This document shows positions 18,423 to 28,378 of a DNA stretch of 33,679 nt, one piece after another. The notes under the pieces were generated by a model. It was given only the letters and a program-made list of their open reading frames with translations. It did not search any database and was not told the DNA's origin. Both the position numbers and the translations under genes were made by a program. Within the stretch, counting starts at the first letter, position 1. Each line of letters opens with the position of its first letter. Source of the DNA: Prochlorococcus sp. AH-736-N03 (GTDB lineage Bacteria > Cyanobacteriota > Cyanobacteriia > PCC-6307 > Cyanobiaceae); contig JAOIOX010000011.1 of the NCBI GenBank assembly GCA_028140765.1, forward strand, positions 1-33,679, written 5' to 3'.

Positions 18423-20018
18423 ATGATACAGAAACAAGATTTAAGATATTTTCAAGAAAAGCAAATTTTAGTAGCTTCTATAGATATTGGAACCAACTCT
18501 ACACATCTCTTGGTAGCAGAAATTAATCTAGAATTAAAATCATTTTCAATAAAATTCACTGATAAATCAACCACTCGTCTTGGAGAAAGAGATGAGGAGG
18601 GTAATCTTACTGAAGAATCAATCCAAAGAGCATTAGTTACTCTTAAGCGATTTAAGGAATATTGCAAAAGTAATGGAGTAAAACAAATAGTAACAGCAGC
18701 GACAAGTGCAGTTAGGGAATCTCCAAACGGTCAAGATTTTATTAGAAGAGTTCTTGATGAAACTGATATTCAAATAGAAATGATAAGTGGTTCTGAGGAA
18801 GCCAGATTAATTTACCTTGGTGTTCTCTCTGGTATGGCTTTTGAAGATCAGTCTTTTGTAATCATAGATATTGGAGGAGGTTCTACAGAATTAATACTTG
18901 CTGATACAAAAGATGCTATAGCTCTTACCAGTTCTAGAATTGGTGCAGTCAGACTTAAAAATGATTTTTTAAATAAAGAGTCTATAAATTCAGAAAGATC
19001 GAGTTTTCTAACAAATTTTATTAAAGGATCTTTAGAACCATCTGTTCGAAAAATAAAGAGTAGATCTAAGGGAGATAAGACTTTATCTATGATTGCAACC
19101 AGTGGCACTGCAACCTCATTAGGAAATTTGATTTCAGATGATTTGGGAGAATCTAAACAAAAGTTGCATGGTTATAAATTTAAAAGGGAAAATTTACAAA
19201 ATGTATTGGAAAAACTAATTAAATTGCCAGTTTCGGAAATCAAGAAAATACCTTCATTAAGTGAGAGAAGAGCAGAAATAATTATTCCAGGAGCATTGAT
19301 ATTAAACACCGCAATGGAGATGTTGAACTTTAATGAATTAACCATAAGTGAGAGGGCGCTTAGAGAGGGTTTGATTGTTGATTGGATGCTTCGTAAAGGG
19401 ATAATAAAAAACGAGTTAAATATTCAAAGCAATATTAGAAAAACAACCATAGTTCATCAGGCCAGAAAGTTTGGCGTAGATAGTACAAGAGCTGAGAAAG
19501 TTATCGATATTGCCTTTCAAATCTATGATCAGACTAAAAATATCTTTCATAGTGATAATGACCCTAAAGCTAGAGAACTTCTTTGGGCAGCCTCTAATCT
19601 TTATAGTTGTGGGAAATACGTGAATGTTGGTTCATATCACAAACACTCTTGGTACTTAATAAAAAATTGTGAGTTGTTGGGATATTCTGAAGCAGAAACA
19701 AATATTATTGCTTCAATTGCTAGATACCATAGAAAGAGTCTACCTAAGAAAAGACATGAGTCTTGGCAAAATTTAATATCCAAAGGAGATAAAACATTAG
19801 TTCTCGAAATGTCATTGATTTTGAGACTAGCAGCATCTCTTGATCAAAGACCTGATAAGGTGATTTCCTCAGTTCAAATAAAATTGCAGGGAAATATTCT
19901 TACATTTGAACTTTTACCTTCAAATAGAGACCATGATCTTCTTCTTGAGAAATGGAACTTAGGATTATGCCGTAATGTAATAAAAGAACTAAAGAATTTG
20001 GATTTAAAAGTTATTTAG
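18423..20018 (+). CDS. ppx: Exopolyphosphatase (Ppx/GppA family)
   Basis: ASIDIGTNSTHLLVAE, TAATSAVRESPNG, IDIGGGSTELIL and C-terminal HD-like region. Confidence 0.93.
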   Translation: MIQKQDLRYFQEKQILVASIDIGTNSTHLLVAEINLELKSFSIKFTDKSTTRLGERDEEGNLTEESIQRALVTLKRFKEYCKSNGVKQIVTAATSAVRESPNGQDFIRRVLDETDIQIEMISGSEEARLIYLGVLSGMAFEDQSFVIIDIGGGSTELILADTKDAIALTSSRIGAVRLKNDFLNKESINSERSSFLTNFIKGSLEPSVRKIKSRSKGDKTLSMIATSGTATSLGNLISDDLGESKQKLHGYKFKRENLQNVLEKLIKLPVSEIKKIPSLSERRAEIIIPGALILNTAMEMLNFNELTISERALREGLIVDWMLRKGIIKNELNIQSNIRKTTIVHQARKFGVDSTRAEKVIDIAFQIYDQTKNIFHSDNDPKARELLWAASNLYSCGKYVNVGSYHKHSWYLIKNCELLGYSEAETNIIASIARYHRKSLPKKRHESWQNLISKGDKTLVLEMSLILRLAASLDQRPDKVISSVQIKLQGNILTFELLPSNRDHDLLLEKWNLGLCRNVIKELKNLDLKVI

Positions 20019-20505
20019 TTTTTTTAATAATTTCTTGTTTTGGAGTTTGATTCTGTGAAGAGTCTGAAAATAAATTCAAAATTAAGGACGAGGCGAAAAG
20101 TCCGAGAAGACCTGAAATTAAAATAAATATCCAAAACCCTACTGGACTTAGAACCTGAGATTGTCTAGTTTTATTAGTTTTTTTAGCAACTTCTTCAACT
20201 ATTTCCTCAATTTTTATCTCTTGCTTTTCTGTCTCGAATTCATTCATTATAAATTCTGTATCAAGTTTCAGCTTCTGTGAAATTCTACGAACCATTGCTT
20301 TGACAAATACTTTTTCAGGTAGTTCTTCTTCATTACCTTCTTCAATGGCTTTAAGTTGATGAGATCCAATTTTTAAATCAGAAGCTAATTCTTCAACAGA
20401 TTGCTCTCTACTTAACCTTGCCTCTTTAATAAAATTTCCAATTCTCTTTAAAGAGGATTGTGTTTTTTTGGTATTTTCTTCTGGGTTAGATTTTATTTCT
20501 TTCAA
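20011..20505 (-). CDS. RodZ-like helix-turn-helix protein with one C-terminal TM
   Basis: IGNFIKEARLSREQSVEELASDLKIGSHQLKAIEEG HTH and PVGFWIFILISGLLGLFASSLIL TM. Confidence 0.7.
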   Translation of the reverse strand: MKEIKSNPEENTKKTQSSLKRIGNFIKEARLSREQSVEELASDLKIGSHQLKAIEEGNEEELPEKVFVKAMVRRISQKLKLDTEFIMNEFETEKQEIKIEEIVEEVAKKTNKTRQSQVLSPVGFWIFILISGLLGLFASSLILNLFSDSSQNQTPKQEIIKKTK

Positions 20506-20560
20506 AGCTAATAAATTTTTACTAATTATAGTAATTAATTTTTTTCTATCAACTTTAAGA

Positions 20561-21316
20561 TTATTTATTCCTAAAGAGATGCTTATAAGTTGGATTATAA
20601 AGATTAGATCTTTTTTGAGAATTACTAATTGCTGGGCTAATTATGTAAATGGTTGTTCTAATTAGTTTTTTCTCAATAGAAAATTTTTCCATATCTTTTA
20701 ATTCTATTAATGATGTCCAACCATCATCCCAAGATACTCTAAATCCAACAATCACTTTAGTCTCTGGAGGGTAAAACTCTAGTAGAGTTTCTTGAGACCT
20801 CTTCACATGCCTAGCACTTAGATAAAGACATATAGAGGAATTGTGTTTCGCAAGATCTTTCAGAGATTCTTTTTCGGGCATCCCTGTTCGCCCTCCTGCT
20901 CTAGTTAAAATTATTGTTTGCGTTACCTCAGGGATTGTTAACTCAGCCTCATGATATGCTGCAGCAACTTGAAAAGCACTTACTCCAGGAACAACCTCGA
21001 TTTCAATTTTTTCTTTTTTTAAAATTTCTATTTGCTCTCTAATTGCTCCAAAAAGGCAAGGATCTCCATCATGCAACCTTACAATAGTTTTCCCTGCCTG
21101 AAATTTTTCTATCATAATTGAGGTAATCTGCTCTAAGTTAAGCGAACTCGTTTTTATTTTTTCAGAACCTTCTTTCGAAAAATCTAAAATCTTTTTAGGA
21201 ATTAGAGAATCAGTCCAAATAATGACATCTGCAATTTTTATCTTTTTTAATGCTTTTAAAGTTAATAATTCTGGATCGCCTGGACCAACACCAATAAAGG
21301 AAATTTTATTATCCAT
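20561..21316 (-). CDS. cobM: Precorrin-4 C11-methyltransferase
   Basis: [48 protein letters not shown] at 21316 preferred over TTG at 21334. Confidence 0.92.
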   Translation of the reverse strand: MDNKISFIGVGPGDPELLTLKALKKIKIADVIIWTDSLIPKKILDFSKEGSEKIKTSSLNLEQITSIMIEKFQAGKTIVRLHDGDPCLFGAIREQIEILKKEKIEIEVVPGVSAFQVAAAYHEAELTIPEVTQTIILTRAGGRTGMPEKESLKDLAKHNSSICLYLSARHVKRSQETLLEFYPPETKVIVGFRVSWDDGWTSLIELKDMEKFSIEKKLIRTTIYIISPAISNSQKRSNLYNPTYKHLFRNK

Positions 21317-22202
21317 TCTTTCTCTTTTTCCCAATATATGTTCTCAATCTTAAAAAAAATATTCCAATTAATCCAGAAGAAAATAGAAAAATACTTATAA
21401 ATTGAGCCATCCTAATACCGCCATCACAGAAAGGCGGCAGTCCACCAATGCATAGTGGGTCAGTCCTTAAACCTTCAATCCAGAATCTTCCAAAGCTATA
21501 ACTTATCAAATAAAGACAGCTAATAAAGCCAGGCCTGAAAAAATCTGTTTTATTTTGTTTATTAAAAATAAAAATAAGGAGGATGAAAATTAAGAGATTC
21601 CACAACGACTCATAGAGAAAAGTAGGATGAAAAAATTCGTAATTAATAAATTCTAAAGGCCTATTTTGGATAGGAATAAATAATTTCCAAGGCAAATTTG
21701 TCGGGACCCCAAAGGCTTCATTATTGAAAAAATTGCCCCACCTCCCTATGGATTGTCCAAGAATAATTGAGGGTATTAAAATATCTATAAAAGTTTTTAA
21801 ATGAATTTTTTTTGACTTACAAAAAAAGATAATGGATATTAAACCTCCAATTAGGCCTCCATGGATTGCTATGCCTCCTTCCCAAACTGCGAGAAAAGAA
21901 GGTATTTTTATGGCGTTATTGAATAGTTCTAAAGAAGTATAAAAGTTCTCTCCACTATATTGCCTCCACTCAAAAATTACGTAATAAGCTCTTGCTCCAA
22001 TTATTGAAAAGATTATTAATGATGGAAGTATTTCACTAATGTACTCTGGGTTAATATTCCTTGCCCTTGCTAGTTTTTTAGAGATAAATAGACCTATTAT
22101 GACTGAAACTGAAATAAGTAATCCGTACCATCTAATAGTTATAAATCCTAAATTTAAAACAGTTTCTCCTGGAGATTGTATAAAAGCTTGAAATGTAAGC
22201 AT
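21309..22202 (-). CDS. lgt: Prolipoprotein diacylglyceryl transferase
   Basis: [55 protein letters not shown]. Confidence 0.95.
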   Translation of the reverse strand: MLTFQAFIQSPGETVLNLGFITIRWYGLLISVSVIIGLFISKKLARARNINPEYISEILPSLIIFSIIGARAYYVIFEWRQYSGENFYTSLELFNNAIKIPSFLAVWEGGIAIHGGLIGGLISIIFFCKSKKIHLKTFIDILIPSIILGQSIGRWGNFFNNEAFGVPTNLPWKLFIPIQNRPLEFINYEFFHPTFLYESLWNLLIFILLIFIFNKQNKTDFFRPGFISCLYLISYSFGRFWIEGLRTDPLCIGGLPPFCDGGIRMAQFISIFLFSSGLIGIFFLRLRTYIGKKRKNG

Positions 22203-22212
22203 CTAAGGAAAG

Positions 22213-23166
22213 TTAGATACCCTCTGCTGCTTGCACTTTCTCTACTTGTTTTTTCTTTAATACTAAAAGTATTTGTGTTAGGCCTACACCAATGAAGAAT
22301 GCAATTAATCCAATCACTCTATAAGGGCTTTGAAGTACAACCTCAGCATCTAATTGTCCGAAGCCGCCAACGTTGGGATCATTAGTAAGAGGGTCACCTG
22401 CATTAATTTTGTCTTGTGCTTTTACAATAAGTTGAGGACCAACAGGCACTGCTTCAGTAGTTATGTCACCATTATCGTTTTCTATATTGACCTTATAGCT
22501 ACCATCTTCAATTGTTTCTATTGAATTTATAGTTCCTGAGGTGGAAGAAGTGAACACTACATTATTGCTTTTGTCTCCAGTAGGGTATACCTGACCTCTA
22601 CCTCTATTTCCTCCAATATGTAATGAGTATTTCCCATAGTGATATTCTTTATTAGTGGATGGATCAGGGGAAAGTACAGGGAAGACTATTTCTTTATTAG
22701 TATCGCCAGGTAAAGGTCCGACAACAATAATATTATCTTTCTCTTCACTGTAATTAGTGAAGTAAACCCCTTCTGTCTCCTCTTTGATTTCTTCAGTCCA
22801 TCTTTCTTGTGGAGCAAGTTTAAAACCATCAGGCAGCATTACAACAGCACCAACTTGTAGTGGGACTTCAGAACCATCAGCACCTATCTCTTTTAAGTCA
22901 TTTTTGTAGGGTATTTTGACTACAGCTTTGAAAACACTGTCTGCTCCAACAGATTGTGGAACCTCTGCAATTGTAGGCATCTGAGCTAGATGACAATTTG
23001 CACAGACTATCTTACCTGTTGCCTCTCTTGGGGATTCGTAGTTTTGCTGAGCCCAAAATGGATAAGCAAAAGTGACCTTTGGATAAAAGACAATGCTCGA
23101 AATGAAAAGCAGAGTACAGATAAATAAACTTGTTTTTTTCATGATTTGATTTTTTAGACCTTTCAT
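22213..23166 (-). CDS. petA: Apocytochrome f
   Basis: [30 protein letters not shown] heme site; start taken at [15 protein letters not shown] (23166; 23142 also possible), since the track N-terminus reads into petC. Confidence 0.95.
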   Translation of the reverse strand: MKGLKNQIMKKTSLFICTLLFISSIVFYPKVTFAYPFWAQQNYESPREATGKIVCANCHLAQMPTIAEVPQSVGADSVFKAVVKIPYKNDLKEIGADGSEVPLQVGAVVMLPDGFKLAPQERWTEEIKEETEGVYFTNYSEEKDNIIVVGPLPGDTNKEIVFPVLSPDPSTNKEYHYGKYSLHIGGNRGRGQVYPTGDKSNNVVFTSSTSGTINSIETIEDGSYKVNIENDNGDITTEAVPVGPQLIVKAQDKINAGDPLTNDPNVGGFGQLDAEVVLQSPYRVIGLIAFFIGVGLTQILLVLKKKQVEKVQAAEGI

Positions 23167-23170
23167 TTTT

Positions 23171-23707
23171 TTATGCCCACCATGGATTTTCATTAGTTCT
23201 AAAGTCGGTTTCTGACCATTGTTTGACGAGTACAGCATCATCTTCAATATCCACATGCGCAAGAGCTAAAGATAAAGGAGCAGGCCCTCTTACTACCTTC
23301 CCATTTGTATCGTACTGACTACCATGGCAAGGGCATATAAATTTATTAGCACCACTATCCCATGGGACAACGCAACCTAAATGAGTACAAATTGCATTTA
23401 ACCCAAATTCCCCTATTTCACCACCCTCATTAACTATTAAATAAGTTGGATCTCCCTTGAGACCCTGCACTAGACTTCTGTCTCCTGCTTGATGGGTTGC
23501 TAACCAGCCTGTCTTTGTTATCGGATTTCCTAATTCATCTTTAGCAGAAGTTCCACCACCACCACCACCTGCTCTTAGAGGCATGAAATAATTTGCTACG
23601 GGATAAAGGGCTCCTAATGCTACACCAGTTGCAGTACCAAATGTAAGAAGATTCATAAATTGCCTTCGACCCATTGATGGGACATCATTGGAACTTAATT
23701 GAGTCAT
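23171..23707 (-). CDS. petC: Cytochrome b6-f Rieske iron-sulfur subunit
   Basis: [10 protein letters not shown] and CPCHGSQYD 2Fe-2S ligands; N-terminal [13 protein letters not shown]. Confidence 0.97.
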   Translation of the reverse strand: MTQLSSNDVPSMGRRQFMNLLTFGTATGVALGALYPVANYFMPLRAGGGGGGTSAKDELGNPITKTGWLATHQAGDRSLVQGLKGDPTYLIVNEGGEIGEFGLNAICTHLGCVVPWDSGANKFICPCHGSQYDTNGKVVRGPAPLSLALAHVDIEDDAVLVKQWSETDFRTNENPWWA

Positions 23708-23830
23708 TCGCTACTTGGTTCTGTTATTTATTAGTTATTATGGAGCAAATTGTTCAATTTCTGTTGTAAATAGATAGGACTTTTAATAATTTAAAGTAAA
23801 AGTTTAGGAAGTCTTAATTAATTGATTTAT

Positions 23831-24148
23831 ATGAACCCATTGCTAGTAGATGAAGTTATCCATTATTTGATTCATCGCTGGGGAAAAAAATATGATTTTA
23901 GGCTATTTAGAAGAGGAAAATTTGTTTATTTTCAAATGATGTGGGGATTTCTTGGGCAGGAATCATTTCCTTTAAGTGAAGATGAATATAAAAAATCGAT
24001 AGCTGATAAAATCGAGATTTTAAATAGATGTGGTTATTCAGAAGAAGTAAGAGAATGGCTAAAGAAAGTCAATGCTAAGCCAAGGTTAGGTAGAGCTGTC
24101 AGCTTGCAATTAAATCTTAATGAGAAGATGAAAGAGTTTTTGACTTAA
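23831..24148 (+). CDS. DUF3067 family cyanobacterial protein
   Basis: VIHYLIHRWGKKYDFRLFRRGKFVYFQMMW; ATG at 23831 preferred over TTG at 23822. Confidence 0.75.
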   Translation: MNPLLVDEVIHYLIHRWGKKYDFRLFRRGKFVYFQMMWGFLGQESFPLSEDEYKKSIADKIEILNRCGYSEEVREWLKKVNAKPRLGRAVSLQLNLNEKMKEFLT

Positions 24149-24875
24149 GATTTTCTGATAAGTAAGTTAATCCAGTACCCACAAAAAATAAAAACACAAT
24201 CGATATAGAAAGCAATGACATTGTCAATGGGTCTGTTGAAGGGGTAATCACTGCAGATAAGATTGCGGAAGAGATTACAACTATCTTCCAATTCGAAATC
24301 ATTTTTTCTGTTGTGATTATTCCAAGAGAACCAAGAATAAATTGTAATACTGGCAATTGAAAAGCTATTGCGGTGCTAGACATTAATAAGAGAACAAAAT
24401 CAAAATATCTTTCTATAGACCAAGTTGGTTCAACAATATCAGCACCGAAAGTAATAAAGAAATTTATTGCTGCAGGGACTAATATCCACCATGAAAAAAT
24501 TAATCCTAAAAAAAATAGAAGACCTGAACCAAAAACTGCAGGCAAAATTAGGCTTTTTTCTTGTTTTGTTAAACCAGGAGAAATGAATAATATTATTTGA
24601 TAAAAAATATAAGGCATAGAAACTATCAATCCGCTGTAACCTGCAACTTTAATAGCGACAAATAAAAACTCTCCTGGAGCAAGTTGTAGTAAATGAATAT
24701 CGCCAGCTGGAATTTCTAAAAAAGATATTAATGGCTTTATGATGAGAAAACTAAAGAATATTGAAATTAGTATTGAGTAAATTGAGTTTAGTATCCTTTT
24801 GCGAAGCTCCTCTAAATGATCACTAAAAGTCATCGAATCTGATAATTTTTTTTCACTTTGACCTGTACCTCTCAT
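24117..24875 (-). CDS. tatC: Sec-independent (Tat) translocase subunit TatC
   Basis: MTFSDHLEELRKRILNSI, six-TM pattern, AVITPSTDPLTM. Confidence 0.94.
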   Translation of the reverse strand: MRGTGQSEKKLSDSMTFSDHLEELRKRILNSIYSILISIFFSFLIIKPLISFLEIPAGDIHLLQLAPGEFLFVAIKVAGYSGLIVSMPYIFYQIILFISPGLTKQEKSLILPAVFGSGLLFFLGLIFSWWILVPAAINFFITFGADIVEPTWSIERYFDFVLLLMSSTAIAFQLPVLQFILGSLGIITTEKMISNWKIVVISSAILSAVITPSTDPLTMSLLSISIVFLFFVGTGLTYLSENLKSKTLSSSH

Positions 24876-24955
24876 TATTATTTGATAAAAATTGTGTAAG
24901 AAAAAGGTTTAAAACTACTAATGTCAAAGTCCAATTTATTTTTCGATAAACTTAA

Positions 24956-25216
24956 TTATTTGCTTAATTTAGGATTTGTTGGATCTGGTAATAAGAAAGG
25001 AGGGGCATCATTCAAAGATGATTCACCATAAGTTTCATATTCTCTATATCCACCCATTTTCCCATTAGTTTTCATTAAAGCGCTTACGAAGGCAAGTAGT
25101 AAGAAAACAGTAGGAGCTCCAATTATTAATGCAGCACCAAATAGATATCCAACAATAAATTCCGGAAAACTATGATTTCCTAAAAATTCATGAGTGCCTA
25201 AAAGAAAATCAAACAT
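24956..25216 (-). CDS. Conserved small membrane protein (DUF3571-like)
   Basis: 86 aa, one TM segment (PEFIVGYLFGAALIIGAPTVFLLLAFVSAL); family name from memory. Confidence 0.6.
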   Translation of the reverse strand: MFDFLLGTHEFLGNHSFPEFIVGYLFGAALIIGAPTVFLLLAFVSALMKTNGKMGGYREYETYGESSLNDAPPFLLPDPTNPKLSK

Positions 25217-25244
25217 TTAGATTTAAAATTTTTTTTATTATAAA

Positions 25245-26945
25245 CTAAATTACTGTTTTAAGATTTTTTTTAATGTAATCTTCTCCTCTTGTAGGATTTC
25301 CCCAAATAATTTCTCCATTTTTAAAGGAAACGCAACCCGGTCCTCCGTTCTTGATTTTTTGCAAATCTTTAATCTTTACTAAATTAATTGGAACTTTAAT
25401 GTTTCTTTTTGCCTTACTAAATAAAGCAGCTAAATCTGCAGCTATTTGAAGATCTTGTTCAGATGCTACTTGAGATGAAGACTTCAAAACTACATGACTG
25501 CCTGGTGATTCCTGTGCATGAAACCATAAATCGCCTTTTTTTGAGAACTTAAAGCTTATTAAATCATTTTGCCTCATATTTCGTCCTACCTGAAGCTTTA
25601 ATCCTGTGGGAGTGTCAACTTGAATTGGTGAAGACTCTATCTCATATGTACTTTTCTGAGCTTCTCTTTGCTTCTTGATATTGATATTAAACTCGTTACA
25701 AATTTCTTCCATAATTTCTTCAAGTAGTTTGATTCTCATAGAAAGTTTTTCATGATTTAAAGAATTTAAATTTTCTAGAAGCGTAGTGAATTCGTCTAAT
25801 CTCTCTATATTTGTTTTGTAAATACTTAATCTTTCTTTTATTAATTCTCTAGATCTCTTAAGTTTTTTTGATTTTTTATATAGTTTTTGTCCCTTTATAA
25901 TGTCTTGTTTTTTAATTTCATGTGAAGAGAATATATTATCAGCTTTTGCTTTATATATCTCGTAGTTTTCTGATGTTGTCAGAAGATTATATTGAATATT
26001 TAAATTCTTTTTCTCAGTATTGGTCTGTTTAAAAATTATCCCTTCAATTTTCTTTTTCAATAATTCAAGTTTTTTTTGTTTCAGATTATAATCATAATAA
26101 TTCTCTAAGCTTGAGCATAAATCTATTTTATTTTTGCAATTAATTTCCTTATCAAAAAACCAAACGCAATAAAAATCTTTGTTGAATGTAGAAAAATTAA
26201 AGTTATTGTTTTTAAACCTGTTTATCCAAATCTTCCAATTTTTAAATATCTCCTTTAAGTCTGAGTTGCTAATGAAATCAATATTTTTTTCCATTATTTC
26301 TGAATCAACAGTTGCGCTAACAAATTCTAATTGTTTTGTGAGGATAGGGCTTACTCCTTGATAGGTATTTATTAAACAGTATTTCAAAGACTCAGGTACT
26401 ATTGAAATTGAGTCTTTCCATGATTGAAAAGACTCATCTTCTCTAGGTTGTTTTTTGAGATTGACTGGAGGGCCAGAATAAATTGAGCCTGTTGAAATTT
26501 TTCTAAAACTAGATTGACTTGATTTAATTTGTTTACCAACGGCAATTATTTTATGTTTATTATCCAGATAAAAAATATTACTATGTTTTCCCATTAATTC
26601 AAAAATTAAATACTTATTAATTCCATCTCCAGGTTTTTTCGCAAAACTAAATTTTATAACTCTCTCGAAATCATCTTGATCAATCGAAATTAAAGCCATA
26701 TACTTTAATCCGTATCTTATTTGTTTAGAAAGTGTGCTTTCTCTTCCAATCTTTTCTGGCTTATTTATCTTTAGTATTCTTGGAGAGTCTCCATTCCATG
26801 AAACTTCTAACCATGTTTGAGAATCAACTCCTCTGAAACATAATTGAATTGTATTAGGCTCTGGTTGTTGGGCAGTCTCAAACTTTGTAGGTAAGATTTC
26901 CTTTGTCAAATAATGCAAGACAGATCTAATAGATGTAATATCCAT
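25245..26945 (-). CDS. NFACT-family protein (RqcH/Rqc2 homolog)
   Basis: NFACT-N (MDITSIRSVLHYL, FELMGKHSNIFYLD), coiled coil, NFACT-R (RNMRQNDLISFKFSKKGDLWFHAQESPGSHVVLK); ATG at 26945 preferred. Confidence 0.88.
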   Translation of the reverse strand: MDITSIRSVLHYLTKEILPTKFETAQQPEPNTIQLCFRGVDSQTWLEVSWNGDSPRILKINKPEKIGRESTLSKQIRYGLKYMALISIDQDDFERVIKFSFAKKPGDGINKYLIFELMGKHSNIFYLDNKHKIIAVGKQIKSSQSSFRKISTGSIYSGPPVNLKKQPREDESFQSWKDSISIVPESLKYCLINTYQGVSPILTKQLEFVSATVDSEIMEKNIDFISNSDLKEIFKNWKIWINRFKNNNFNFSTFNKDFYCVWFFDKEINCKNKIDLCSSLENYYDYNLKQKKLELLKKKIEGIIFKQTNTEKKNLNIQYNLLTTSENYEIYKAKADNIFSSHEIKKQDIIKGQKLYKKSKKLKRSRELIKERLSIYKTNIERLDEFTTLLENLNSLNHEKLSMRIKLLEEIMEEICNEFNINIKKQREAQKSTYEIESSPIQVDTPTGLKLQVGRNMRQNDLISFKFSKKGDLWFHAQESPGSHVVLKSSSQVASEQDLQIAADLAALFSKAKRNIKVPINLVKIKDLQKIKNGGPGCVSFKNGEIIWGNPTRGEDYIKKNLKTVI

Positions 26946-27018
26946 TATCTGTGGAACACCTTTTTGCATTATTCCTTTTTAATTCACAAGATGTTTATTT
27001 TACTGTAAAAATTTTAAT

Positions 27019-27573
27019 ATGAAAAATCAAAATAAACTTATTATTCTTACTGGACCCAGCGGGGTAGGTAAAGGTACAGTTGTTAAAGAAATATTATGCA
27101 AAGAAAAAAATTTTTGGCTTTCAATATCGGCAACTACTAGAGAACCTAGAGAAGGAGAGAAGGACGGAGAAAATTATTATTTCTTAAACCAAGAAAAGTT
27201 TAAAGAAATGATTGAACAAAACCTTTTCCTTGAGTGGGCCCAATTTGCTGGAAACTACTATGGAACGCCTTTGTCTTCTGTTAATGAGAAAATAAAAAAA
27301 GGATTTACCGTATTACTTGAAATTGAAGTAGAGGGTGCAAGACAAATAAAAAATAAGTTTCCTAATTCACAGTCAATATTTTTACTTCCTCCTGATAAAG
27401 AAGAGTTAGAGAGAAGAATAAGAAATAGAGGTACAGAAAAAGAAGAGGCAATTAAAAAAAGACTCTTAAGGGCTAATTATGAAATTTCAGTATCAAATGA
27501 ATTTGATTTTGCATTAACAAATCACAATGTTGATGAAACAGCAAAAAAAATAATCAAGTTAATAAAAACTTGA
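27019..27573 (+). CDS. gmk: Guanylate kinase
   Basis: ILTGPSGVGKGTVVKE, SATTREPREGEKDGENYYF, GNYYGTP. Confidence 0.96.
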   Translation: MKNQNKLIILTGPSGVGKGTVVKEILCKEKNFWLSISATTREPREGEKDGENYYFLNQEKFKEMIEQNLFLEWAQFAGNYYGTPLSSVNEKIKKGFTVLLEIEVEGARQIKNKFPNSQSIFLLPPDKEELERRIRNRGTEKEEAIKKRLLRANYEISVSNEFDFALTNHNVDETAKKIIKLIKT

Positions 27574-27580
27574 TTATTTT
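27547..27580. terminator. Intrinsic terminator between convergent gmk and psaJ
   Basis: Perfect 14-bp inverted repeat AAAATAATCAAGTT-aataaa-AACTTGATTATTTT; U tract stronger on the minus strand (psaFJ side); overlaps the gmk stop. Confidence 0.8.
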
Positions 27581-27587
27581 CTATTTG

Positions 27588-27722
27588 TCAACTCATTGGA
27601 TGGAATAATAAGTCTGGGAAAAACCTATTAAATTCAATAATTATTCCAGCTGTAAGGCTTAACCAAATTGCTGCCACTACTGGAGCAGATCTGACAAATT
27701 TTGTGTTTAGAATTTTGAACAT
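27588..27722 (-). CDS. psaJ: Photosystem I reaction center subunit IX
   Basis: 44 aa [44 protein letters not shown], downstream of psaF; missing from ORF track. Confidence 0.95.
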   Translation of the reverse strand: MFKILNTKFVRSAPVVAAIWLSLTAGIIIEFNRFFPDLLFHPMS

Positions 27723-27749
27723 TTGTTTTATGAAAGTTTTTAAAGATGT

Positions 27750-28304
27750 TTAGCGAGGACCATTAAGTGTAATATTGTTATCTTTCTCTCTTAAATCTCC
27801 ATTTCTACCTTGTTTATTAGCAAGAAGAGGCCATTGGGCTCCTTTTACAAGACATTTTCTGGCTAAGTCTAGGTCAATAATGATCTCAAGATCTGCTGGA
27901 CTCTTAGTCTTTTTTGATTCAATGAGATACTCTCTTCCTGACCAACCTATAATTCCCGCAATGTAAATGAACAATACTCCAGGAATAAGTAAATCTCCTT
28001 CATGACCTCTATTTAGAAGGGCCCCCCATGGCTCAAGAGGAGGTCCAATTATTAAATGAGGAAGACCATCATCTCCGCATGATGCTTTTCCATATCTTTC
28101 AAATCTTGCTATGTCTTTTTGAGTAGTTGCAGAATTTGCCCTCTCAATGAATTTAGGATTTTCAGAGCATTTTGTGAGGGCTGAAGCGGTATATTCTGTG
28201 CTTGCTCTATCTGCGTTTAAGGCAGGCCCATTTGCAGCTAGAGCAATTGGAGTAATTCCGAGGAACAGAAAAACTGAGGTTATGATTGAAAAAAAGAATT
28301 TCAT
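27750..28304 (-). CDS. psaF: Photosystem I reaction center subunit III
   Basis: Signal peptide then FERYGKASCGDDGLPHLIIGPPLEPWGALLNRGHEGDLLIPGVLFIYIAGIIGWSGREYL; ATG at 28304 preferred. Confidence 0.95.
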   Translation of the reverse strand: MKFFFSIITSVFLFLGITPIALAANGPALNADRASTEYTASALTKCSENPKFIERANSATTQKDIARFERYGKASCGDDGLPHLIIGPPLEPWGALLNRGHEGDLLIPGVLFIYIAGIIGWSGREYLIESKKTKSPADLEIIIDLDLARKCLVKGAQWPLLANKQGRNGDLREKDNNITLNGPR

Positions 28305-28378
28305 AAGTTGCAATCTTTAATTCCTTATAATGTGTTAAGTAAGAAATTAATATTAAAATAGAACAAGTTGAATCAAAA

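Noticed and set aside
23167-23262. N-terminal extension of the petA ORF
   Set aside because: Overlaps petC coding sequence; a signal-peptide-like start at [15 protein letters not shown] is more plausible.
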